Assembly (NCBI RefSeq): GCF_000247695.1
Contig: NW_004624865.1
Location: 3,858,882 to 3,922,881, forward strand
Direction of reading: 5' to 3'
Source of the DNA: Heterocephalus glaber
Taxonomy: Eukaryota; Chordata; Mammalia; Rodentia; Bathyergidae
DNA length: 64,000 nt
Shown: positions 22,016 to 32,663 of the stretch, in pieces
Numbering within the stretch: the first letter of the stretch is position 1
Layout: every line of letters starts with the position of its first letter
Made by a program: the position numbers and the translations under genes
The notes under the pieces: model-generated
The model's database searches: none
Seen by the model: only the letters and a program-made list of their open reading frames with translations
Told to the model about the DNA's origin: nothing

Positions 22016-22151
22016 TCAGTTGTATTCTTTATTTACTCTTTCTCTTTCCTGATCCTTTTGGTTTGGACCAGAAGGAGAACTGCTTTTAGGGTTGAGCGGT
22101 ATAAAAAGCTCTTGTATTTTTATTGACACAGCCACTCAAAGGAAAACTAGG

Positions 22152-22345
22152 GATAAGAGCCTATGCTTGTAAGCCAAGCAATCTAGGAGGCTGAGGCAGG
22201 AGGCTTGTAAGTTGGAGCCCAGCCTGGGCAACTGAGCACCTTAGCCAGACTCTGTCCCAAAATAAAAAATAAGAAAAGAACTGGGGTTGTAGCTCAGTGA
22301 GAAGGCTCTGGATTCAATTTCCAGTGCTACAAATAACTAACTACT
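22152..22345 (+). mobile_element. B1+ID composite SINE
   Basis: B1 part ('TAGGAGGCTGAGGCAGGAGGCTTGTAAGTTGGAGCCCAGCCTGGGCAAC'), linker 'CAAAATAAAAAATAAGAAAAG', ID part ('CTGGGGTTGTAGCTCAGTGAGAAGG...GATTCAATTTCC'). Confidence 0.85.
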
Positions 22346-23219
22346 AACTAAACAAATCAAAGAAAATCTGGGAAATTCTAGAACAAGTTCCACTTTCAAT
22401 TTCAGCCCTAATTTTCTCTGCAAACCAAATTGAGAATAGGAAGAATTTAGAAGCAAATGGTAACTCAGATCCTGCTTCCGATCTCCCTTCTGCAGGCAGA
22501 GGAGACCCACGATGGGCGGTGGGAGCTGTCACCCCCAACAGTGCAGGGGAGCTGGCGGGTGAGAGGTGGAGAGGAAACTCGTGTCTTCTTCCCCAGGTTG
22601 TTCATTCACATGCAGGTGACAGAGTTGATGGTGTTTCCAGGTTGTGCCATAGATTGTGCCGTAGAAGAATATTTTCGATGCTTCATTTGGAACCTGAAAA
22701 TTAATGGATAAAGTCTCTTAAATCATGAATTAAATAGGCAAAGGTGAACTGTGGTCCATTCTATTTCCGTATGTTCCAAGCAGAGCATACTGCAGAGCTG
22801 CAGGCATTAAAACTGCCTGTCAATCATTTCCACCTGTAGGGTTCACACACACATCTGAGCCTTACTCATTTGCTCTATAGCACTTCACCACTAGGCCACA
22901 TCTCCCTCAGGGAAGGGAACCATTACCTGGCCAATGGCCAAGTCAGAAATCTACAAATCATTCTCACTTCTGTCTCTAGCATCTTGCAAACCAATCCATG
23001 TCCCACACACTGGTCAATCTACGTGAAAAGTGAGAATTATCATATGGTGAGTTGGAATGAGAGAAAGAAGGCAAAATTCTATTGTCTGTGTCTTGGGATA
23101 GAATACTATTCTTTTTTATGCTTCACTTTTTAATTTATTCCACTTGTAACAGTCATTCTTCTTCTGTATGCCCAGCCCAGGTTCATGTTGGGTTTTAGGG
23201 AACAGTAATCCTACAAAAC
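22346..23219. other. No gene or repeat recognised
   Basis: Short frames only (60-87 codons). A 12-bp near-perfect tandem duplication (TTGTGCCATAGA / TTGTGCCGTAGA) lies near 22640-22665. Nothing else. Confidence 0.35.
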
Positions 23220-23248
23220 ACAACACACACACACACACACACACACGC
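23220..23248 (+). repeat. (CA)n microsatellite
   Basis: About 13 uninterrupted CA units, ending CGCGG. Confidence 0.9.
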
Positions 23249-23559
23249 GGAAACAGCACCATGATCACAGGCAGCCCAACCACCAAGCAGTCTACTAAAC
23301 ACTACAAAGAATTCAGACACTAAAATTCCTACGGATTCACATTCATTCAAATATCGATATATTTAACAGATGTGTGATAAAATAAGGAATCAAAAGTAGG
23401 ATTAAGGGATTATAGAAATGATCAGGCATATTTGAAAAGCAATTTTCTAGAAATTAACACTATAATAATTCACATTGAGTTTAAACAAGATGAAGACAGA
23501 ACTGAGGTAATTATCCACGACAAAGTACAGCAAGGCAAGTAGGCATAAATTATAAAATA

Positions 23560-24905
23560 AAAGGTAAAAAACGTGGAACAAACCTCTACAATATGAAGAC
23601 TATCAGAGCTTCAGAGCTCCAGAAAGTATTTATTAAGAAAAGATGGGGAGAGAAAATTTAAAGTCATCCAGACTGTATCTTTCAGGACTCATGAGAATCT
23701 AAGTCTTCAAATTCTGTCACCTGACTTACCTCCAGTAGGATAAATTTACATGATCTAGAAATATTCTAGGGAACCTGAAAGCCACTGAAGAATTAAAAAA
23801 ATAAAATACAATAAGAGCATCGGGAAATATAGGCACACTTCCTACTAAGGAAGAATAAATGTGCAGATTCTTACCCATTTCACCAGCTGTGGAAACCAGG
23901 AGACAAAGAAAAGATGTGTTCAAACTGTTAGGAGACAATAACTGCCAACAAACACCGTTCAAGAATAAGAGCAAAATTTAAAAACTTCACATAAGCAAAT
24001 TTAACAAATTCATTACCCATAGACACACATTGCACAAATTTAAAAATACATTTTTAGGAAGAAAGAACAGGACATCGGAGGGCTGGGGATTTAGCTCAGT
24101 GGTTCTGCCACCTGCCTCACAAGCACAAGGTCCTGAGTTTGATCCCCAGTACCAAAAGAAAAAGAAAAAGCCACATCTATAGGGGCCGAGGATTAAGCTC
24201 AGTGATTTCGCCACCTGCTGCGCAAGCTCAAGGACCCGAGTTTGATCCCTGGTACCAAAAAAGAAAAAAAAAAAAAAAAAGAACAGGACATCGGGGGAAA
24301 GTTTGAAAAAGAAAATGTGATCGGAGACACTAGTTGGAATAAATCTAAATAGATATTGATGACAAAAAATAGAATCATAATGAAAGCACCTAGTGGATAG
24401 GATTATAAAAAAGAAGAGAAACTTAATGCCAACAATTATATTCAGAAAGGAAATGATGGGAATAAAATAAATTAAAAGCTGAATATTGTTTAGGAAGAAG
24501 GTAAAGCTATTAATTTACTTTATACTATCCCAATTTAATTGCCATAGTATCTAGGGTAGTGGGTAAGAAAAGGTAATCTGGTTGATTTCCAGATCAGTAG
24601 AAAAGATGGACAAAGAAATTATACTTAATCTACTCAGAGAAAGATAAGAACTTTTTAAAAATGAAATAAATAGAATGCAGAAAAAACAAAATTCACAAAA
24701 TAACCTGAAAGTGGATTAGTAATAACACAAAAATATAAACAGTATTAGAGGACATATGAAAAAATGCAAATGTATTCAGAACGAGATTACTACCCAAGAC
24801 ACAAAGATACAGAAATAGTTTTATGTATATGTCTTCAAGAAAAAGACAAAGACCAAGCATAGACTGTGGAAGCCCTTGAAGTTGCCAATGCTGAGACAAA
24901 ATTAT
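23560..24905 (+). mobile_element. Ancient L1-type LINE body (ORF1/inter-ORF/ORF2 5' region), interrupted by IDs
   Basis: A-rich plus strand. 'TTCAAGAATAAGAGCAAAATTTAAAAACTTCACATAAGC...ATTCATTACCCATAGACACAC' (23955-24030) mirrors the L1 segment just after ORF1, and 'AGAAAAAGACAAAGACC' (24838 on) fits the start of ORF2. Many stops; no protein could be made. The ID pair at 24081-24280 sits inside it. Confidence 0.5.
24065..24294 (+). mobile_element. Head-to-tail pair of ID SINEs within one target-site duplication
   Basis: First ID at about 24080-24178 ('GGGATTTAGCTCAGTGGTTC', 'GAGTTTGATCCCCAGTACC', tail AAAAGAAAAAGAAAAAG), second at about 24181-24280 ('GGATTAAGCTCAGTGATTTC', 'GAGTTTGATCCCTGGTACC', A-tail). 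The direct repeat GAACAGGACATCGG lies at 24065-24078 and 24281-24294, outside both. The 14-bp link 'CCACATCTATAGGG' between them is not repeated elsewhere. Either a dimer transcript was inserted once or the second copy landed in the first copy's tail. Confidence 0.9.
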
Positions 24906-25349
24906 GCAATTTTCCTGTCAGCGATTTTCCCCCAAAGAGAAATACTCCTAATGGCGCAGAGCTCTGTCTTCATGGAGATCTGTTTTCCTTCTGTGATATC
25001 TTAGTGTGAGGCCTTGAGGTTTTTACCACTATTACAGATGTCCCACTCTGCCTCCAAATGCAATAGGGGGCTCATTTTTCCATGATACAAATGTCAGATC
25101 TCCCCCTTCTTTGCCATCTTGCAGTGAGGACAGCAGTCGTGGCTTTTTACAATTATTCCCTGGGAGACAAAAATCCACTGTGCTGATCAACTGTTTTACC
25201 CATCCATGCCACTGGAGACCCTTCACACTGGTTAGTCACTGTCTGCATGCACATTCCAGCTCTGCCTGAGGTTGTGGCCATCGCTGTAGACAGCACAGTG
25301 GGAGGTGGTAACAATCCAGCCAGGACACCCGCATTGTGCCTTGACGCTG
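24906..25349. other. No gene or repeat recognised
   Basis: Nothing identifiable between the L1 body and the next ID element. Confidence 0.35.
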
Positions 25350-25441
25350 CCTTTTTTTCTTTTTTTGGTACTGGGGATCGAATTCAGGACCTTGTGCTTG
25401 AGAGGCAGGTGGCGGAGCCACTGAGCTAAATCCCCAGCCCA
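25350..25441 (-). mobile_element. ID SINE, antisense
   Basis: Complement of an ID: T-rich tail, 'GGTACTGGGGATCGAATTCAGGACC' (box B complement), 'AGCCACTGAGCTAAATCCCCAGCCC' (box A complement). Clear target duplications were not found because both flanks are T-rich. Confidence 0.9.
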
Positions 25442-25559
25442 GGCTTTTTTTAATCTATAACTTTCTGAAACTTTGAACTGAGCTGAGGACAAGCCCACTT
25501 CTGGACTCCGTGGACCTTTGGATTCTTGAAACATTCTCTGCTAACCTCCATTTACCTTC

Positions 25560-25832
25560 TATATAAGGGACCCCTTTCCAGGCACTGAGACGACACCTAA
25601 ATCCTCTCTTACAGCAGCCTTACTTCTACCAACACCTATCCTAATGCTTGACTGACCTGTAAAGTAATTTCCAACCCCCTTGTGGTCTAAAGCTATAAAT
25701 ACAGCTGCCATTTTTAAAACCCAGAAGCACTTATTCTGAGCAACCAGACCACTTGTTTCCTTGGTGACTATCCTGGTTTTGGCTTACATAATCTCTTTGT
25801 TATCACCTGGGGTGCCTCAACTTGTCTTTTGG
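25560..25832 (+). mobile_element. Possible ERV-type LTR with TATA box
   Basis: 'CTATAAATACAGCTGCC' (TATA box about 25692) followed by 'ACTTATTCTGAGCAACCAGACC' and 'TTGGTGACTATCC' has the look of a U3-R-U5 junction. The ends and target duplications are not definable by eye. It may instead be a unique promoter-like sequence. Confidence 0.3.
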
Positions 25833-25841
25833 GTTGATGGT

Positions 25842-26548
25842 ACAGTCAAGTCAATGGACTCAAAAGAATAAAGAATTGACTTGGTTGTACAGAAGCACTT
25901 CACAAATACATACAATACTGCATATGAAGTATGTGACTAAGTCGAGCACCCCTCACTTGATTAGTCTGAAGCAGTTAATTCTGTACATACTGAGTTGTGG
26001 CCTCACAAAGTTGAAGAATGAAATCTTCAGTTGAAGAATGGACAAAAGAATGAAGTTCATAGAGAAGTTATAGGGAGGAAGGAGAAGAAAAGTAGCTCCT
26101 GGATTTCCAGTGCGTGTCCAGAGTGGGTGGTCATGGGCTCCTTGGTGCGGAGCAACTTACAGACAAGCGCAGCACAGGAAGTCCTGTGTTACTCAGTGGC
26201 CACCTATCACTGGCAGCTCTGCAGATTTAAAACAACCAGTTTCAACTCAGCCTCTCTAACCCAATTCCTCAACATGTAAGGTTTAAAGAAAACTGGAATT
26301 TTAAAGAAAAACCAGTTATTTTGCATTTTAAGTTCTTCAAAGCTCAAGAGTTTAGTAGGAAGGGGCTGGCATTCCCTTTAATAAGGAGGGGCTGCAGTCC
26401 ATGTTGCCTGAGAAAGTTCACTCTTTGTCCAAAGCTCTAGTTCACTGCCTATTCTTATTTTAATTCTTACCAATATGGCTGATCACCCACCTCTATCTCA
26501 GGCCTTACTCACAAGCTAACTAATGAACAATAATTTTCCACTAGGTAA
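25842..26548. other. No gene or repeat recognised
   Basis: Ordinary sequence. 'AGTTGAAGAATG' is directly duplicated near 26010-26040. No repeat family was recognised. Confidence 0.35.
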
Positions 26549-26660
26549 AGACTGTTGGCACATACATCTTCTAGACAAGGAATCAAGAGCCCAAAGAAGT
26601 ACTACAACTTTCTCAAGGTCAGGAATGAAACCCAAGGTTGTCTAACCAAGGCTGTCTGTG
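26549..26660 (+). mobile_element. MIR fragment
   Basis: 'CTACAACTTTCTCAAGGTCAGGAATGAAACCCAAGGTTGTCTAACCAAGGCTG' follows the MIR 3' half. Confidence 0.55.
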
Positions 26661-27689
26661 CTGTGGGTAAAGGGGCGTCTCAGTCAGGAAGGTGGTGGCT
26701 TCCTGGCCTTCTAAGGCTCTGCTGTCACCACTGTGAGACCACAGAGGGTCAGAACATGCTTCACCTTCCTGGCAGGACTTTACAGGTTGGTCCCTGTGGA
26801 CTGGGCACCTTCCAGGGTGACACTGAACTTCAACTCCACAGCTCAGTTTGTTTGTTTTCTATGAGGAAGACAACAGAAATTGGCCACACCACTGAATCAT
26901 ATCCAAAGCTAAAGAACCCCAAACGGCTGCAGGTATAAACTTTTGATGGTTTCAAAATGGATAAGAAAACAGCAAAAGTGAAAAAGGAGAGTAAAGGGGA
27001 AAAAACACCTTCCTTAATCAGCAGAGACACTGAACAAACAGATGAGTAAGAGGAAGTGTTTGAAGGCGAGGTGAGATATGGAGGAGGAGAATCTCAGGAA
27101 ACACCTTTATCACAGAGAGCGGGCTTCCTTTCAGGCTGAGTTCTGAAAGCTGAAATAAATAGCCTGCTTCCAAGAATGCTGTTTTCTCAAAGGGCGAAGA
27201 GCAAACACATTAAAGTGTTCTGTGTCTTTGGCAAGGCAGCTGAAGGGAAATTCTTCCTCCTTCTGGACTGATGTGCACACATGCTCACCAGCAGGATCAG
27301 AATAAACATCCAGCCAAGTCAAGGGTCACTATGACTTCTTAGAGCATCAATTTTCTCACTTAAAATGACAGCAATACCATTATATGGTTGCTGTGAAGAG
27401 AAGAGAAAAGCATCCAGAAAAAAACTCTAAAGACTGCTTTTCATATGACGTAAGCTACAATAAAACCCTGTTACTTCCTTGTGGCTCTGTACTGAATACA
27501 GTCACAAGTCTAAGTCTGGCGTGTGATCTGACTTTTATAAAGACAATGCCTCAGATATTTCAGAATGGCAGCCTGGTGTGCAAATGTCAGTCCAGGTTAA
27601 TTTAGGTAAATACTTTTTGCTAAGAGATTTCTAGCTGGTCTTGTGAGGCAGATAAGAGAGGTATTTCTCACTTAACATTTTCCCTTGGA
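26661..27689. other. No gene or repeat recognised
   Basis: About 1 kb without identifiable repeats. A 127-codon plus frame starts in the preceding MIR (26555-26938) and shows no recognisable domain. Confidence 0.35.
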
Positions 27690-27989
27690 AAAATTCACCA
27701 GATGCCCGGGTCTCCTTCAGGAGGTGTTACCCTGCCCTAACCTCAGATTGCCCTTTGACCTTGCTAAATTTCTGTGCCTCCTCAGTCTTGTTTATCTTTC
27801 AGGACTGGAAGCCTCTAGAAGCCAGAGCACCCTCTCTGGGTGGGCTATCCAAAACTGGCTGGATCCAGATGGCTGTCAAAGTGACAGCTGGCAGCCTTCA
27901 CCTTCATTATAATCCCGTCTGCATGATGAGTGACCCACCACCCCCCAAACGAGGACAGGTGACAATCGGTTGTTTGATGACCCCAAAGA

Positions 27990-28265
27990 ACCACAAAAGG
28001 AGCTGAAAAAGGTGGTACCTACATTCCCAGAAAATCCCCCCCTGCTCTAGAAGAGGAATGGATGTTCTTCCCTGTCATCAGCCTATCTCTCCCTTCTTTT
28101 TACTCTATTTCTCCCTTCCTTTCTTTTCTCTATATCAACCCCCAGTGGGTTGAGAAACTGAGTTTATCTCCCATTTTCCTTATTCTTGGCCAAGAATAAA
28201 GTTCTAGGTCTTGCTACGTGCTAGGTCTCCTATTCAGTGCTAGGTCTTGTTACCGGTTCCACAAT
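27990..28265 (+). mobile_element. Possible solo LTR (ERV-type) with poly(A) signal
   Basis: Begins near TGAAAAAGGTGGTACC, has a C/T-rich body and then 'GGCCAAGAATAAAGTTC' (AATAAA at about 28194) shortly before an end in GGTTCCACA. Three spaced copies of CTAGGTCT occur at about 28203-28250. TG...CA ends and a late poly(A) signal suggest an LTR. No target duplication was identified and no internal retroviral sequence is present. Confidence 0.35.
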
Positions 28266-28269
28266 CCCA

Positions 28270-28922
28270 TCACAGATAAAGAACCCAGTACTGGGTCACC
28301 AATTAGTAACAAAGCCACAATTCAGCCCCCACTACATAACCCATGGTGACCAGCAAACCATCACTCCAAGGCTTCTATGTCAAAGAAGAGCAGCCAGAGA
28401 TACTATAAAACAAAGCTTTGTCCTTTAGGAATATTTTATTAACTATGAAATATGGTAGGGTAATACCGATACATGACTCAGAACAACCTTACAAATTACA
28501 AAAAATATTTCAGTGTCATAATTTTGTAGAACTCAATAAATACTGCTGTATTAATGTGATATTGTCCTTGGTCATATAATTTGCATGTCTTGCTGTTCTG
28601 CAAATGTATTTATTATGCCATCAAAATTTATACTTTTTGGAACTTCATTTTCAATCTCTATAATGGAAAGTGACATCAGTCACTCTGGCAAGATCGCAAA
28701 TGATGTCTGATAATTTTTAATTTTCAGAAGGCTCTTTCCACCGATACAACTGTTAGCGGAGGTGCTGAGGGTGTATTGTATGGATGGTGACAATTCTGAC
28801 AAATTGTTCCAAAATATCAACTGTATATCTAGAGCTGATGACTCTCTCATGGGACTTTTTTTCTAAAAATGTTTAACTCTTCATCCAATCAGCTTCATCA
28901 AAATCTGAATTTAGTTTAAAAT
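28270..28922. other. AT-rich; no gene or repeat recognised
   Basis: No identifiable feature. Confidence 0.35.
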
Positions 28923-29135
28923 ATGAACCAAGCTTGGTGGCACATGCCTGTAACCCAGCACTCTGGGCGGCTGAGGCAGGAGGATTGCCAATTTGAACCC
29001 AGCCTGGACAACTTAGCAACTTGCGAGACACTGTCTCAAAATAAAAAATAAAAGGGCTGGGGATGTACCTCGGTGTAAAGGTCCTGGGTTCAATTCCCGG
29101 GACAGCAAAAAAGTAAAATGAAATAAAATACAAGG
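28923..29135 (+). mobile_element. B1+ID composite SINE
   Basis: 'AAGCTTGGTGGCACATGCCTGTAACCCAGCACTCTGGGCGGCTGAGGCAGGAGG' (B1), linker 'CAAAATAAAAAATAAAAG', ID ('GGCTGGGGATGTACCTCGG...GGGTTCAATTCCCGG') and an A-rich tail with TAAAATGAAATAAAATA. Confidence 0.9.
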
Positions 29136-29654
29136 TTATACTATGGATTTTGTGTTCCTCTGGTATTTCCTAAAGCTCTGACCATACAAGAACTCTAAGT
29201 GACTTTTCTATTTGCATTTGATTTGGAATATCTCTTCATGAAATTTATCGCTGTTCTGACAACAATGAACATTTTTAATATCATCTTTCTCAGCCACCAA
29301 TAAAATAATTGTTTCTTCTGAAGCTTCATACAAAATTAGTACTCTTTTCAATCAAATGTAATAATCATTCAATTTAAATATTTTTATTTCTAGGCCTGTG
29401 GATATTTGTTTTCAATGTTGTGACGGGTTTCCAACCCACAGATTCTAAACCCTAAAGAATTCTAATAACTGGAGTTTATGTTTCATTACAATGTTCATGA
29501 ATACAGTTTATTAACATGATATTCACATGTCACAGGATTAACTGAGGTTTTCTAAGGGCACTGTACATGTAACAAATTGCATAGTACAAATGTACTTTGT
29601 ACACTTGACTTTTGTGCATGTACCTTGCACACTACAAATGTAACCTTTTGACAT

Positions 29655-29802
29655 TTGTAAGCCAGGTGTGGCGGCACACATCACTAATCCCAGCACTCTC
29701 AGGAGGCTGAGGCAGGAGGATCACTGTGAGTTCAAGGCCAGCCTGAACAGATTCTGCCTCAAAATATCGAAAATAATAATAACAATAAATAAACGCACAT
29801 TT
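29655..29802 (+). mobile_element. B1 SINE monomer
   Basis: 'AGCCAGGTGTGGCGGCACACATCACTAATCCCAGCACTCTCAGGAGGCTGAGGCAGGAGGATCACTGTGAGTTCAAGGCCAGCC', ending in an A-rich AATAATAATAAC tail. No ID part. Confidence 0.9.
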
Positions 29803-29804
29803 GT

Positions 29805-29930
29805 ATGTCTTCTTTGGAAAGTACCCATTCTAGTCTTTGCCCATTGTAGGGATCATTGCCTTTTTATTGTTGAATTGTATTCTTTATATATTCTGAATAT
29901 GAAATGCTGGTATAGATCTTATGTGTCATT
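29805..29930 (-). mobile_element. L1 LINE 3' fragment, antisense
   Basis: 'TTTGTATGTCTTCTTTGGAAAGTACCCATTCTAGTCTTTGCCCATTGTAGG' and 'TTATTGTTGAATTGTATTCTTTATATATTCTGAATATG' match the well-known reverse complement of old L1 3' UTRs. Confidence 0.75.
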
Positions 29931-30003
29931 AGATTTAATTATATGGAACTGCTGATATTAAACTATTTTAATGACTTATTTTCTCTTTTCTCCTTTCTTA
30001 TCC

Positions 30004-30216
30004 TACCTTTTCCTTTCCTTTCTTTTCTTTTCTTTCTTTTTTTTTTTTTCCTGGTACTGAACATTTACACTGAGCTACAACCTCAGTGTTTTGTTTTGTT
30101 TGGAGACAGAATCTTTCTAAGTTTCTAGGTTGCCCAGGCTGGACTTTAACTTGTGATCCTCCAGCCTCAGCCTCCCAGAATGGTGAGCTTACAGGAGTGC
30201 TCCACCAGGCTCAGCT
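30004..30216 (-). mobile_element. B1+ID composite SINE, antisense, with pyrimidine tail
   Basis: (TTTCC/TTTTC)n tail at 30004-30050, a truncated ID complement ('CTGGTACTGAACATTTACACTGAGCTACAACCTCAG'), linker, then B1 complement ('GATCCTCCAGCCTCAGCCTCCCAGAATGG'). Confidence 0.85.
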
Positions 30217-30439
30217 AACTGTAATGGTTTCCATATGGCTCAACTCCCTGTAACCAAGGGGTAAGGTGTTGGTCACACCCTTGTGGGAAGTTGAAGTGTG
30301 TGTACAGGCATTGCTGAAATCATGAACACCCCAGTGACTCTTTCAGAAAGCTACATCAGATGAGATGCTAATGGCTCTTTGAACCGGCAGAACGTGTGCC
30401 TCACACACACCTGTCATCAATTAGTTTGCAAAACGCTAG

Positions 30440-31240
30440 GTAGGAAAGAGCCAGTTTAACCCGAGGTGGGGAATGGAGAATGACAATATCCGGAAGCCAC
30501 CGCAGAGCCATCGGTCCGGACTTGCTGCTGACAGACCGGCGAGAGGACACCACGACAGCGGTCCCAGCCCTGCTGGTACCGGGGACCGGTCTCACAGGAG
30601 ACGGGTTTTCCACTGTGGGGGTGGCTTCGGGGTGGCTCAAAAGGGCGACAGCCCAGATCCTGCACATGTGCGGTCCGGTAGGGCCAGGGGCCTCTGAGCA
30701 CCTCGCGCCCAGAGCAGGCCTCCCTGACTTGTCCCCTGCCCACTTCCCGCCGGGTGGCCGTTCTTGTAACACAGGGGTCGGGACGTTGTCCCCGCTAAGT
30801 GGCTCCACCCCCAAGGCCTCGACCTTGCAGAGAGAGAGGATGAAACCCAGCGGAGGGAAGGTGACTGTCACAAAACCGTCCCAAGCGGCTTCGACCAAAG
30901 AGGGGTGCCCAGGCCCCTGAGCTGCTTTCTGTACAAAGGCAGCAGGCACGCACCGCAAAGGCGCTTCTGCGTTAACCTGCGCCGCAGAGGCTCTCCGAAT
31001 TTCCCCCGAGCTGCGGCCTCGTGGTCACAGCTGAGGTCCTCGGAAGCAGGTCTGTGCGTTCCCGTTCCCCCTTCACACCCCCCAGAGTGCGATGCAAACT
31101 AAACTAAGGCCTTAAAAGGGCTGTTTTTCTTCCATCCTAGAAGAGGTGAGACAAGTCAGGTCGCTAGATGTGCTTAAGGACCCGGGGACTCTTCACCTGT
31201 GCGCTGGGGCACCGGGGCTGCGCGCGGGCAAATCTACATT
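30440..31240. promoter_or_regulatory. CpG-island-like segment, candidate promoter
   Basis: By eye about 50 CpG dinucleotides lie in about 800 bp that is about 60% G+C, giving an observed/expected near 0.7. The rest of the window is CpG-depleted. No TATA box is obvious. Frames are open on both strands (185 codons at 30401-30958 minus; 146 codons at 30480-30920 plus), as expected for GC-rich DNA, and neither translation is recognisable. A strong acceptor-like and donor-like pair lies just 3' at 31121-31150. It could be the promoter of an unannotated gene or lncRNA, or a GC-rich LTR that has kept its CpGs. The AT-rich left flank (30222-30440) begins TGTAATGGTTT, an LTR-like start. Confidence 0.5.
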
Positions 31241-31254
31241 TTAACTGAAATATC

Positions 31255-31410
31255 AGAACCAGAAAGTCCTGGGTTAAAAGCCTACCATGCACAATCAGAG
31301 TCTCAGAGTCCAATTTTTATCCCGTGATGGCCTCTACCCCCTTGTGCCTCGGTTTCCTTCTCTGAAAAGTGGGAGAGTCCAGTGTCTACCATACACACTA
31401 GTGATTATGA
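31255..31410 (-). mobile_element. MIR SINE, antisense
   Basis: 'GAAAGTCCTGGGTTAAAAGCC' then 'CCCCTTGTGCCTCGGTTTCCTTCTCTGAAAAGTGGGAGAG', the reverse complement of the MIR core. Confidence 0.65.
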
Positions 31411-32055
31411 AGTAATTATTTCAGGAACATCTGCACTTCGTGCCCCTTTTGAGACAATGCTGTAAATACCCAGCCTCTACAAAAGGGAGCTGAGTTCAAA
31501 TTACCAGCGCCAAATATGTTTCTGGGGGAACAATTATTTGTCTTCTCCGCAGACTTCTCCTACTCCTTGGAGCTCAGGGAAGAATGGCAAGGGTGGAGAA
31601 TACAGTTAGAAGAATTCACCTGTCTTGGGAGAGAATCCTTTAATAACTGGGAAGTGTCTGTAAGCCCGAAGTATAGTATTTTGTGGGCAGAAGGATGCCC
31701 TATGATCTAAGAGGGCCTAGACTTGCTCCTGTCCTGCATTCTTATTGTTGGGTTCTTCTTAGGAAACTGCACAATGAAACATTGTAACTGACGATGGGCT
31801 GTCATAACACCTGGGGCATGGGGAATAAAAACAGTTAGGTCTCACTTGCTTTATAATTTCTTCATCACAAAGACCCACTCCTGATACCCATAAGCAAGTA
31901 ACAAAACCTCTGTGAGACCCACCTTTTTAAACTAAAAGTTGGTATAATGCTAGCACCCCAGGGAACAATGAGGTCTATGCATATATTAAGCCAGACATCA
32001 ACTTCAGTGGGGGGTATGTTCAGTGCTCGGTAAACGCCCGTCATTCTGGTCATGA
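31411..32055. other. No gene or repeat recognised
   Basis: Frames of 64 and 62 codons only. Nothing identifiable. Confidence 0.35.
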
Positions 32056-32192
32056 GGTCAGTAAAGCTAGATATTCTGACTTCACAATGACTAGCCCTGT
32101 GAGGCTAAAGAAACAACCTTTTTGAGTCTTCTATTCCTATCTATAAAATTAAGACGATGCTATTTACCCTGTTGAAAGGATACTTAGAAAGA
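32056..32192 (-). mobile_element. MIR SINE fragment, antisense
   Basis: 'TTTTTGAGTCTTCTATTCCTATCTATAAAATTAAGACGATGCTATTTACCCTGTTGAAAGGATA' matches the antisense MIR order (tcagtttcctcatctgtaaaatgggg...tacctcatagggttgttgtgagg). Confidence 0.65.
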
Positions 32193-32202
32193 ACAGCAAA
32201 AA

Positions 32203-32412
32203 ACAGGCATGTGATAGCACAGACATGTAATCCCAGGAGTCTGGGAGGCTGAAGCAGGAGGATTGCAAGTTGGAGCCCAGCCTGGACAGCTTAGCAACTC
32301 ACTGAGATCCTGACTTAAAGTAAAAACATAAAGTTAAATTCAAAGGTCTGATGATGTAGCTCAGTGCAAAGATCCTGGGTTCGATCTCCAGTACCAAAAA
32401 AAAAAAAATTAG
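32203..32412 (+). mobile_element. B1+ID composite SINE
   Basis: 'GGCATGTGATAGCACAGACATGTAATCCCAGGAGTCTGGGAGGCTGAAGCAGG' (B1), A-rich linker, 'GATGATGTAGCTCAGTGCAAAG...GGGTTCGATCTCCAGTACC' (ID) and a 13-A tail. Confidence 0.9.
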
Positions 32413-32619
32413 CAAGGATACAGAAAGCTCCTGGGCCTTGTGGTGTCTTTAGTTTTCCCTTCTCTTGACCACCTGCTGGTCTGGGGGTCACTCTTAGGAC
32501 ACCCTTGAGAGAATGATTCAGCACAGTTGTTTCAAAGGTTCCAACCAGCATGAAGTGAGTTCAAATGAGGACAAGGCATTTCCCCCAGCACCAGCAAAGG
32601 TGTGGGTTTTCTTGGTCCG

Positions 32620-32621
<2 letters not shown>

Positions 32622-32663
<42 letters not shown>

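Noticed and set aside
24081..24178. tRNA-Ala-like sequence with box A and box B
   Set aside because: It is the tRNA-derived part of an ID SINE with A-tail and target duplication, not a functional tRNA gene. The same applies to all ID copies.
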